Positions 6,772 through 11,964 of a stretch of 11,964 nt of DNA are shown here, piece by piece. A program made the position numbers and the translations under genes. Every line of letters starts with the position of its first letter. The stretch's first letter is position 1. The notes beneath the pieces are model-generated. The model searched no databases and was not told the DNA's origin. It saw only the letters and a list, made by a program, of their open reading frames with translations. The stretch covers positions 1 to 11,964 of the forward strand of contig JAUWMY010000038.1 in the NCBI GenBank assembly GCA_030612945.1, written 5' to 3'. The DNA is from Desulfobacteraceae bacterium (GTDB taxonomy: Bacteria; Desulfobacterota; DSM-4660; Desulfatiglandales; Desulfatiglandaceae).

Positions 6772-6775
6772 ACGA

Positions 6776-7444
6776 ATGAAACTAATAGAAAAGGCGTTAG
6801 AAGAGGGGCGCAACACACTTTCGGAGTATGAGTCCAAACAGTTACTGGCTGCATACCAGATCCCGGTGACCAGAGAAATGCTTGTTGATGATGTGAAGGA
6901 CCTCACCAAGGCCACACAAGAAATTGGTTATCCGCTTGTTTTAAAGGGATGCTCCTATGAAATCTCCCACAAGACAGAAAAGGGCCTGATCAGGGTGGAC
7001 ATAAGAAGTGATAAAGAGGCCAGGGCAGCCTTCGAGGAAATCATGACCAATATGGATGGGAGTGAGAAGGCAGTTTTGGTCCAGGAGATGGTAAAAGGAA
7101 AACGGGAGTTAGTCATAGGTTTAACCCGTGATGCCCAGTTCGGTCCATGCGTCATGTTTGGCCTTGGAGGAATATTTACCGAGATATTGAAGGACATCTC
7201 TTTTCGCGTAGCCCCTCTTGAAAAAAGAGATGCCTTAGAAATGATGCAGGACATTAAAGGCCACAAGATTCTGGATGCTGTCCGCGGTATGGAGGCGGCG
7301 GATCTGGATGCGCTTTCCGAAATTCTGATCACCGTGGGCCGCATAGGTTTAGAGAATGAGAGAATCAAAGAGATTGACATTAACCCTGTGATTATCTCCG
7401 GGAGTAAGCCCGTGGCTGTGGATGCTTTAGTGGTAATCAGTTAG
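6776..7444 (+). CDS. NDP-forming acyl-CoA synthetase, beta subunit (ATP-grasp)
   Basis: This is the only beta subunit in the window: 222 residues from ATG 6776, close to the roughly 230 aa of split beta subunits. An ATP-grasp fold is indicated by LSEYESKQLLAAYQIPV near the N-terminus and by YPLVLKGCSYEISHKTEKG. Its His (residue 65 from this start) is the equivalent of the beta-subunit histidine phosphorylated in ADP-forming acetyl-CoA synthetases. These are followed by VQEMVKGKRELVIG, FGLGGIFTEILKDISFR and the metal-binding EIDINPV segment near the end. It binds ADP/ATP and exchanges phosphate with the alpha-subunit phospho-His. With three alphas upstream and one beta here, it is probably shared among them. 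The repeat element in front may give it separate expression. A perfect short hairpin follows the stop codon. Confidence 0.92.
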   Translation: MKLIEKALEEGRNTLSEYESKQLLAAYQIPVTREMLVDDVKDLTKATQEIGYPLVLKGCSYEISHKTEKGLIRVDIRSDKEARAAFEEIMTNMDGSEKAVLVQEMVKGKRELVIGLTRDAQFGPCVMFGLGGIFTEILKDISFRVAPLEKRDALEMMQDIKGHKILDAVRGMEAADLDALSEILITVGRIGLENERIKEIDINPVIISGSKPVAVDALVVIS

Positions 7445-7448
7445 ACCT

Positions 7449-7469
7449 CAATTGAGTCAAACTCAATTG
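7449..7469. repeat. Perfect 9-bp inverted repeat just after the beta subunit
   Basis: CAATTGAGT (7449-7457), loop CAA, ACTCAATTG (7461-7469). It starts 5 nt after the stop codon. There is no T-run, so it is not a standard intrinsic terminator. It could protect an mRNA end or be an operator for the next gene. Confidence 0.6.
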
Positions 7470-7536
7470 CGGTGGTACTTGGTATTCGGTACTGGTTTAT
7501 AGGAATATTTTTTATATTTAATTCCAAAATTGGTTC

Positions 7537-7562
7537 CCCGCTTTATCTTCACTAAAGGCGGG
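7537..7562. repeat. Hairpin in the beta to CoA-ligase gap
   Basis: CCCGCTTTA (7537-7545) pairs with TAAAGGCGGG (7553-7562) with one bulge and a 7-nt loop. No T-run follows. The 198-bp gap from 7445 to 7642 holds no gene. No good -35/-10 pair was found. Confidence 0.5.
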
Positions 7563-7642
7563 ATCTTCGCTACATTACGACCGGCTTGTCCGGGTTAGAG
7601 TCATGTATATCAAAGGTACTTTTTTTTGAGGAGAACACCATT

Positions 7643-9241
7643 ATGGACTTTATCCAAAAGACTATAGGACAAGCAATAAACACGATTGCACAGGAACACC
7701 CAGATAATGATGCAATTATTCACACGGAAATGGGTGTTCGATACGACTATGGTTCTTTGTTAACAGAAGTCGATCAGGCTGCCATAGGGCTTATAAAATC
7801 GGGTATCAAGAGAGGTGACAAAGTAGCCCTCTGGGCACCGAACATTCCGGAGTGGATCATATCCATGCTGGCACTTGCAAAGATGGGAGCGATCACTGTG
7901 CCGATTGACCCGGGTGCAGGAAGAGATGATCTTCACTTTATACTTGAGCAGTCAGAATGCCGTGGCATTATTATGTCGAAAGGCCTGGAAGATGAAGAAT
8001 ACGTAAAAACGGTCTTAGATATAAAAGATGAAATCCCAAACCTGGAACACGTGTTTGTGATTGCTGATAAACCCTACCCTGAAATGACACCCTGGAGTGA
8101 ATTAAAGGCCATTGGGGAAGCAGTTGATCCAGGGGTGCTCAACCATATGGAAGATGCAGTCAATCCGGAAGATCCTGTGGCCATCATGTATACGTCAGGT
8201 ACTACTGGCAAGCCAAAAGGGGTAGTGGTGGATCATTTGGGCCTTATCAACAAATCAATGTTTTCTACAGAGCGTCAGGGAGTTAATCACACGGATCGTC
8301 TCTGCCTCTTCTTTCCTCTTTTTCATATGTTCGGAAATACGTGCATCGCACTGGCAGGGCTTCTAAGGGGAGCTTCCCTTATAATACCCTGTCAGACCTT
8401 TGATCCTTCCTGGATACTCGGAGCCATTTATAAAGAAAGTTGTACGGCTATTTATGCATCTCCCAGTATGATCATTTCCCTCTTAGAACATCCTGAATTC
8501 CGGAAAAGGGAGTGGAGAACGGTTCAGAAAGGAATAATCGGCGGTGCCCCCTGTCCGATGGAATTAATGAGAAGCCTTGTAGAGGATATTGGCGTATCCA
8601 GTATTACTGTGGCCTACGGCATTACGGAGACTTCTTCCTGGATTACCATGACAAATCCGAATGATCCGATCGAATTGAGGGTTTCAACGATCGGGATGCC
8701 ACTGACCTGCAATGAAGTTAAAATTGTGGACCCTGCCACCGGTGAAGACCTTCTGCCTGAAACCCAGGGTGAACTCTGTACAAAAGGGTTTTTAATGAAG
8801 GAGTACTACAAGATGCCCGGGGCTACAGTTGCTGCCATTGACCGGGACGGCTGGTTCCACACAGGGGACCTTGGGGAAATGGACGAAAAAGGCTACGTAA
8901 AGATCACGGGTCGGCTAAAGGATGTCATTGTCAGAGATGGTGTTGAGATCTATCCGGTTGAAGCGGAGGAAATTATATACAGACTGCCCGAAGTGTCAGA
9001 GGTCCAGGTTTTTGGGTTTCCTCATCCGGAAAAGGGACAGGAAGTTGCAGCATGGGTAAGGGTAAGGGAAGGGTGTCAACTATCCGTTGATGACCTTGCG
9101 GCACATGTTAAGAGAAATATGGATGTAGGAGTAGCGCCTGATTATTTTAAAATCGTCTCAGGTTTTCCCATGACAAGAAGCGGTAAGGTGCAAAAGTTCA
9201 AGCTGGCGGATGAGGCCCAAAAAGAGTACCTCGGTAGGTAG
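7643..9241 (+). CDS. AMP-forming acyl-CoA synthetase / acid-CoA ligase
   Basis: This is an ANL-superfamily adenylate-forming enzyme of 532 residues. ATG 7643 is preceded by GAGGAG (7628-7633), and the extra 19 residues from the in-frame ATG 7586 are not family-like. The ATP-binding loop is YTSGTTGKPKG (183-193). YGITETS (325-331) forms the A5 region and HTGDLGEMDEKGY (406-418) the A7 region with the ribose-binding Asp. GRLKDVIV marks the hinge, and the catalytic Lys is in RSGKVQKFK (Lys515). The motif after the hinge reads RDGVEIYP, where most relatives have GGENIYP or similar. It activates a carboxylic acid to acyl-AMP and then acyl-CoA, releasing PPi, in the cytoplasm. Medium-chain, aromatic or dicarboxylic acids are all possible. 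It follows the ADP-forming cluster on the same strand, but the 198-bp gap leaves co-transcription open. Confidence 0.92.
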   Translation: MDFIQKTIGQAINTIAQEHPDNDAIIHTEMGVRYDYGSLLTEVDQAAIGLIKSGIKRGDKVALWAPNIPEWIISMLALAKMGAITVPIDPGAGRDDLHFILEQSECRGIIMSKGLEDEEYVKTVLDIKDEIPNLEHVFVIADKPYPEMTPWSELKAIGEAVDPGVLNHMEDAVNPEDPVAIMYTSGTTGKPKGVVVDHLGLINKSMFSTERQGVNHTDRLCLFFPLFHMFGNTCIALAGLLRGASLIIPCQTFDPSWILGAIYKESCTAIYASPSMIISLLEHPEFRKREWRTVQKGIIGGAPCPMELMRSLVEDIGVSSITVAYGITETSSWITMTNPNDPIELRVSTIGMPLTCNEVKIVDPATGEDLLPETQGELCTKGFLMKEYYKMPGATVAAIDRDGWFHTGDLGEMDEKGYVKITGRLKDVIVRDGVEIYPVEAEEIIYRLPEVSEVQVFGFPHPEKGQEVAAWVRVREGCQLSVDDLAAHVKRNMDVGVAPDYFKIVSGFPMTRSGKVQKFKLADEAQKEYLGR

Positions 9242-9347
9242 GCCCTGCGGGCCGGAGGTCGCAACCAACATATCTCACCTTATGCCCTGAGACTTGTGCC
9301 TTACGCCCTCTATTGTTCCGTACATGAGGCGAAACTCAGGCCTCGAA
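9242..9347. other. Non-coding spacer after the CoA ligase
   Basis: A short GC hairpin (GGCCC 9241-9245 with GGGCC 9249-9253) overlaps the stop codon but lacks a T-tract. The rest includes CCTTATGCCCTGAGACTTG-like words that echo 3556-3581, suggesting a dispersed repeat. No gene is seen. Confidence 0.45.
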
Positions 9348-9514
9348 GAAATATGGCTCATCGCGGATTAGTGTGAAAACCAGGTCGGGAACATAGCACA
9401 AAAGCATTGTAGGGTCGGGTTTTATACCCGACCGGGATTGCGGTGGCATATAAAATGCCACCCTACATGATGTGAGCAAAGGCTTTCACACTAATCCGCG
9501 ATGAGCCAGAAATA
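9348..9514. mobile_element. 155-bp MITE-like element with perfect TIRs and target duplication
   Basis: Positions 9354-9378 and 9484-9508 are perfect 25-bp reverse complements (ends TGGCTCATCG and CGATGAGCCA). They are flanked directly by an identical 6-bp sequence GAAATA on each side (9348-9353 and 9509-9514), the hallmark of transposition with target duplication. Inside is a cloverleaf-like fold. An outer GTAGGG (9409-9414) pairs with CCCTAC (9461-9466), enclosing two perfect 8-bp stems, GGTCGGGT/ACCCGACC (9413-9420, 9426-9433) and GGTGGCAT/ATGCCACC (9442-9449, 9455-9462). There is no coding capacity, so any transposase must act in trans. It lies 41 bp before recO and may affect its transcription. 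Confidence 0.85.
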
Positions 9515-9549
9515 TTTTAAAAGTTGTACAATTCCCGAGACATTATTTA

Positions 9550-10293
9550 ATGAACACCCACATTTCCCCCGCGATAATTATGCGAATCAAGGAATTTGGT
9601 GAATCCGATCTCTTGATCACTTTTTTCACGTCTGACAGGGGGCGACTAAAAGGCGTAGCCAAAGGTGCGCGAAGAAGCAAGAGACGCTTTGCCAATTGTC
9701 TTGACCTTTTCTGTTTGACAAGTTTGGAATATGAACTGAAAAGGAAGGGAGATCTCCATTTCCTTCATTCGGGCAAACTGATTGATGCATTTCCCGGACT
9801 TCGATCCGACTTCTCAAGTTTGTCCCTGGCGAGCTATATGGTTGAGCTAACGGAAATTCTTTTTCCCCTGGGGGTAGCCGACAACAAGATGTTTGAGTTG
9901 CTGAAGAATTCATTTTTTGCAATAGACAAGGGAAAAAAGAAAGATTTACTGCGTATCCAGTTTGAGGCAAGAGCAATGGCGCTTGGAGGATATGGAATTG
10001 ATTTTGATAAGTGCTGTAGTTGCGGAAGAACATACACAGGTGAGGGCAGGGCGGTTTTTAAAAGAAGCAAAGGGGGTATTGCCTGTCTGAAATGTCAGCA
10101 GGAATCTAAGCTTTCCCCCGGGTTGGATCATGATACAGTAAAGGGATTAAAGACTATCCAGTCGAGCCTGTGGAGTGAAGTAGAGGCGCTTAACTTTAGC
10201 GATGAGATGATCCGTGAAATCAAATCGGTGCTCAAACTGCACGTAGAATATCGAATTGGCAGGAGGTTAAAAAGCGCTGAATACCTGGATTGA
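9550..10293 (+). CDS. recO: DNA repair protein RecO
   Basis: RecO (247 aa, normal length) is a cytoplasmic recombination mediator. With RecR it loads RecA onto SSB-coated single-stranded DNA in the RecFOR pathway. The N-terminal OB-fold reads as typical RecO: IIMRIKEFGESDLLITFFTSDRGRLKGVAKGARRSKRRFAN without interruption (about 9-49), where the basic GARRSKRR segment is DNA-binding in the family. The helical C-terminal part has a zinc module: C155-x2-C158 (CCSCGR) and C179-x2-C182 (CLKC). No clear Shine-Dalgarno precedes ATG 9550; a second ATG at 9580 would cut into the OB-fold, so 9550 is preferred. The gene is a housekeeping outlier between the acyl-CoA synthetase block and the toxin-antitoxin block, and it is separated from the former by a MITE-like insertion. 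Confidence 0.95.
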   Translation: MNTHISPAIIMRIKEFGESDLLITFFTSDRGRLKGVAKGARRSKRRFANCLDLFCLTSLEYELKRKGDLHFLHSGKLIDAFPGLRSDFSSLSLASYMVELTEILFPLGVADNKMFELLKNSFFAIDKGKKKDLLRIQFEARAMALGGYGIDFDKCCSCGRTYTGEGRAVFKRSKGGIACLKCQQESKLSPGLDHDTVKGLKTIQSSLWSEVEALNFSDEMIREIKSVLKLHVEYRIGRRLKSAEYLD

Positions 10294-10326
10294 TTCTGTT
10301 TAATACAATACATTAGCTCCATGGCG

Positions 10327-10357
10327 ATGCACTGAATTATTTGGGGTGCATTTTTTT
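10327..10357 (+). terminator. Probable rho-independent terminator after recO
   Basis: ATGCAC (10327-10332) pairs with GTGCAT (10346-10351) over a 13-nt loop and runs into seven consecutive T (10351-10357). The stem is short, so efficiency is uncertain, but the position 34 nt after the recO stop fits. Confidence 0.6.
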
Positions 10358-10367
10358 GTTGAAAGGT

Positions 10368-10387
10368 GGTTAACGAATATGTTAACC
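10368..10387. promoter_or_regulatory. Candidate operator of the toxin-antitoxin pair
   Basis: GGTTAAC (10368-10374), 6-bp spacer GAATAT, GTTAACC (10381-10387): a perfect 7-bp dyad ending 8 bp before the preferred toxin start. HTH antitoxins of this class usually bind such palindromes to repress their own operon. No strong -35/-10 pair is visible; TTGAAA at 10359-10364 is the best -35 candidate. Confidence 0.65.
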
Positions 10388-10395
10388 TCAAAAAT

Positions 10396-10749
10396 ATGAG
10401 ATCGATAATTTTTTACAGAACTGAATCTGGCAAATGTCCTGTTGAAGAATTCCTCGACTCATTAGTGGGGAAACAGGCAAAAAAGGTAACCTGGGTACTT
10501 CGGTTAATCCAAGAGCTTGATGTGATTCCCAAACAGTATTTTAAAAAACTGACAAACACTGACGATATTTGGGAAGTACGAATACAGTTTGGCAACAATA
10601 TTTTTCGTATCCTCGGCTTCTTTGATGAGTCTAAACTGATCATTCTAAATCACGCTTTTGTAAAGAAAAGTCAAAAGACCCCAAAGAATGATATAAAAAT
10701 TGCGGAACAACGAAAAACTGACTATTTAAGGAGGAAAATAAATGAATGA
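10396..10749 (+). CDS. HigB-like toxin, RelE/ParE superfamily (Gp49 / DUF891 type)
   Basis: A 117-residue toxin of the phage-Gp49-like branch of RelE/ParE, the toxin class of HigBA systems. It opens MRSIIFYRTESGKCPVEEFL (1-20), as in the family. The conserved centre is KKLTNTDDIWEVRIQFG (50-66), NNIFRILGFF (67-76) and HAFVKKSQKTPKNDI (86-100), followed by AEQRKTDYLRR. Family members are ribosome-dependent mRNA endonucleases. I prefer ATG 10396 over the in-frame GTG 10366, because the GTG version would add ten residues read through the operator-like dyad. However, neither start has a convincing Shine-Dalgarno. The gene overlaps its antitoxin by 8 nt, toxin first, as in higBA operons. It looks intact, and no inactivating change is seen. 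Confidence 0.88.
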   Translation: MRSIIFYRTESGKCPVEEFLDSLVGKQAKKVTWVLRLIQELDVIPKQYFKKLTNTDDIWEVRIQFGNNIFRILGFFDESKLIILNHAFVKKSQKTPKNDIKIAEQRKTDYLRRKINE

Positions 10750-11017
10750 TCTCGATAAATATATTTCAAAGCGCAAAAAGATAGATCCTTCATTTGCTGA
10801 AGGCTATGATATTGGATATGAACATTTCAAAATTGGAGTAATTTTAAAGCAACTTCGAGAGCAGGCCGGATTGACCCAAGAGGAGGTTGCCTTAGTAATT
10901 AACACCAAAAAAACAGCGATTTCAAGAATTGAAAATCATGCAGAGGATATCCGGTTATCTACTTTACAAAAATATGTGAAGGCTTTAGGTAAGGAACTAA
11001 GCATTCAGATTTACTAA
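10742..11017 (+). CDS. HigA-like XRE-family antitoxin
   Basis: A 91-residue antitoxin. An N-terminal stretch (1-30, including EGYDIGYEHFKIG) probably contacts the toxin or forms the dimer. It is followed by a Cro/C1-type helix-turn-helix (about 31-83: ILKQLREQAGLTQEEVAL, then TKKTAISRIENHAEDIRLST). The start is certain. AAGGAGG (10728-10734) lies 7 nt before ATG 10742, inside the end of the toxin gene, giving 8 nt of overlap and tight coupling. This strong site, compared with the weak toxin start, fits antitoxin excess. It should neutralise the toxin and repress the operon through the dyad at 10368-10387. Confidence 0.9.
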   Translation: MNDLDKYISKRKKIDPSFAEGYDIGYEHFKIGVILKQLREQAGLTQEEVALVINTKKTAISRIENHAEDIRLSTLQKYVKALGKELSIQIY

Positions 11018-11045
11018 CGGAACAATACAACCCATGGACTGACAA

Positions 11046-11081
11046 CCGCCTGAAGCTGACGGGATGAGGCCGGGCTTTTTT
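11046..11081 (+). terminator. Probable terminator after the toxin-antitoxin pair
   Basis: CCGCCT (11046-11051) pairs with AGGCCGG (11067-11073) with one bulged G, followed by GC and six T (11076-11081). The stem is moderate. If it works, it separates the antitoxin from the orphan RelB-like gene, whose ribosome site begins 5 nt later. Confidence 0.5.
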
Positions 11082-11098
11082 CTATGGAGGTGAGAATT

Positions 11099-11359
11099 AT
11101 GGTAAAAATTGCTACAGTAAGAGCCAGAATTGAACCCCGGCTTAAGGAAGATGTGGAGGAACTTTTCAAGAAAATAGGCCTCTCAACAACTGAGGCGATA
11201 AACCTATTTTATCGACAGGTTAAGCTTAGGAACGGGTTACCATTCAATGTTGTTGTCTCAAACAAAACAACTGAAAAGGTATTTAAAGATACAGACGCGA
11301 GAAGGAATCTAATTCGTTGTGAAGATGTAGACGATATGTTCGATAAATTGGGGATATAA
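11099..11359 (+). CDS. RelB/DinJ-type antitoxin without an adjacent toxin
   Basis: An 86-residue ribbon-helix-helix protein of the RelB/DinJ family. VRARIEPRLKEDVEELFKK (7-25) gives the DNA-binding strand and first helix. GLSTTEAINLFYRQVKLRNGLPF follows (27-49), the family signature. The C-terminal part (about 54-86) would wrap the toxin. ATG 11099 is chosen over the in-frame ATG 11084 because GGAGG (11086-11090) lies 8 nt before it and overlaps the earlier codon region. Members normally precede a YafQ/RelE toxin gene within a few bases. Here the next 87 bp contain only a 15-codon frame and then an unrelated gene, so the antitoxin appears to be orphaned. It could be an anti-addiction remnant or act on a toxin elsewhere. 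Confidence 0.87.
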   Translation: MVKIATVRARIEPRLKEDVEELFKKIGLSTTEAINLFYRQVKLRNGLPFNVVVSNKTTEKVFKDTDARRNLIRCEDVDDMFDKLGI

Positions 11360-11446
11360 ATGCGAATTCCTTACTTGAATAAAAGAATGAACCTTAACTT
11401 CTGCTAACCTGTCAATGCACCAGACAAAACTTATATAAGATATGCC

Positions 11447-11848
11447 ATGACTCCTGAAAATCTTATTCAAGAATATTTATCAGCCTTGGAGAAAAGTGAT
11501 ATCAATAAAATTTTTCAGCTTTTCAAAGAGGATGCTATAGTTGTTTCGCCTTTATATGGTGAAATTAAGGCCTCCAGTTTTTATCCTGAACTTTTTGAAG
11601 ACACATTGGCATCAAAAATTACTTTGAAAGATATTTACTATAGCTCTTCAGTCAAAAATCGCATAGCCGCACATTTCGTATATGATTGGAAGATGAGAAA
11701 TAAAAGTTATGTAGAGTTTGAATGTATGGATGTATTTGAGCTTGACAAGCATTCCGAAAAGATAGAAAGATTAACCATTATTTATGATGCACGCCAGACA
11801 CGGGACGAATTCGATAATTTGAAAAAGAATAATATAACCATGCCATGA
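11447..11848 (+). CDS. NTF2/SnoaL-like small protein, function unknown
   Basis: A 133-residue protein whose start, TPENLIQEYLSALEKSDI followed by FQLFKEDAIVVSPLYGEI, has the helix-helix-strand pattern of the NTF2-like (SnoaL / nuclear transport factor 2) cone fold. Later strands alternate hydrophobic and polar residues (RIAAHFVYDWKM, YVEFECMDVFEL, IERLTIIYD), also as in this fold. Such domains serve as small-molecule enzymes or binding proteins, and no catalytic set is clear enough to name a substrate. There is no signal peptide, so it is cytoplasmic. Only weak Shine-Dalgarno-like AAGA is seen before ATG 11447. The exported protein after it begins 12 bp beyond the stop, so the two are likely one operon. 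Base composition is AT-richer than in the synthetase genes. Confidence 0.7.
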   Translation: MTPENLIQEYLSALEKSDINKIFQLFKEDAIVVSPLYGEIKASSFYPELFEDTLASKITLKDIYYSSSVKNRIAAHFVYDWKMRNKSYVEFECMDVFELDKHSEKIERLTIIYDARQTRDEFDNLKKNNITMP

Positions 11849-11860
11849 AGGAAGGAAAAA

Positions 11861-11964
11861 ATGAGAATGAGAAAGTCAGCATCGGTCCTTATAATTACAA
11901 CATTTGTTATAGGCGGGGCACTTTTTTTGAATGAAGCATTGTCAGAAGAAACGCCTGAAAGAAA
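11861..11964 (+). CDS. Exported protein of unknown function (partial, runs off right edge)
   Basis: Only the first 34 residues are present. They form a classic Sec signal peptide: basic start MRMRK, hydrophobic core VLIITTFVIGGALFL, and a likely cleavage site after ALS, before EETPER. The mature protein is therefore periplasmic or outside the cell, and its identity cannot be judged. ATG 11861 has GAAGGA at 11851-11856, 4 nt upstream. It follows the NTF2-like gene by 12 bp on the same strand. Confidence 0.72.
   Translation, partial: MRMRKSASVLIITTFVIGGALFLNEALSEETPER

Noticed and set aside
6955..7380. 141-codon minus-strand frame inside the beta subunit
   Set aside because: It is the complement of the conserved ATP-grasp coding sequence, and its composition (Ser/Ile rich) is typical of an antisense shadow.
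9524..9549. Promoter for recO at TACAAT (9527-9532)
   Set aside because: The -10-like word is acceptable, but there is no -35 match at 16-18 bp upstream, so I did not list it.
10366..10395. GTG start giving a ten-residue longer HigB-like toxin
   Set aside because: The added residues are encoded by the operator-like dyad and are not family-like; ATG 10396 gives the usual N-terminus. It cannot be fully excluded because neither start has a good ribosome site.
11018..11083. Integron attC site near the toxin-antitoxin genes
   Set aside because: There is a hairpin, but I found no paired R'/R'' boxes (GTTRRRY / RYYYAAC) in the right order. A terminator with a T-run explains it better.
11360..11407. 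15-codon frame after the orphan antitoxin as a toxin gene
   Set aside because: It is too short, lacks a ribosome site and shows no RelE/YafQ motif.

Overview
The window looks like a chromosomal segment of an anaerobic bacterium, most plausibly a Desulfobacterota (deltaproteobacterial) or similar lineage. This is an inference. It rests on split ADP-forming acyl-CoA synthetase subunits in tandem, an IclR regulator, an AMP-forming acyl-CoA ligase, and intergenic regions full of short dispersed repeats. No 16S or other decisive marker is present.

Layout. (1) Positions 1-651, minus strand: N-terminal 217 residues of a MoxR-type AAA+ ATPase that runs off the left edge. (2) 652-1228: a gene-free divergent region with 8-bp tandem repeats, several inverted repeats, and a good promoter with a dyad just before the next gene. 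(3) 1229-7444, plus strand: an IclR-family regulator interrupted by one in-frame TAA. It is followed by three consecutive alpha subunits of NDP-forming acyl-CoA synthetase (462, 461 and 460 aa) and a single beta (ATP-grasp) subunit. A 365-bp inverted-repeat-bounded element separates alpha3 from beta. (4) 7643-9241: an AMP-forming acyl-CoA synthetase. (5) 9354-9508: a compact MITE-like element with perfect 25-bp terminal inverted repeats, a 6-bp target duplication and an internal cloverleaf-like fold. (6) 9550-10293: recO, followed by a terminator. (7) 10396-11964: an AT-richer accessory block with a HigBA-like toxin-antitoxin pair preceded by a perfect operator-like dyad, an orphan RelB/DinJ-type antitoxin, an NTF2/SnoaL-like protein and the start of an exported protein.

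How the genes may work together. An ADP-forming acyl-CoA synthetase normally needs one alpha (CoA/acyl binding, phospho-His loop) and one beta (ATP-grasp) subunit. All three alphas here keep the phospho-His and the matching Glu, and the one beta keeps its own His. The simplest reading is a shared beta serving three alphas of different acyl specificity. An alternative is that alpha1, which is translationally coupled to the IclR gene and has a changed CoA-binding loop, has become a sensor or divergent enzyme. The adjacent AMP-forming ligase would add a second, pyrophosphate-yielding way of activating carboxylic acids. The substrates cannot be read from the sequence.
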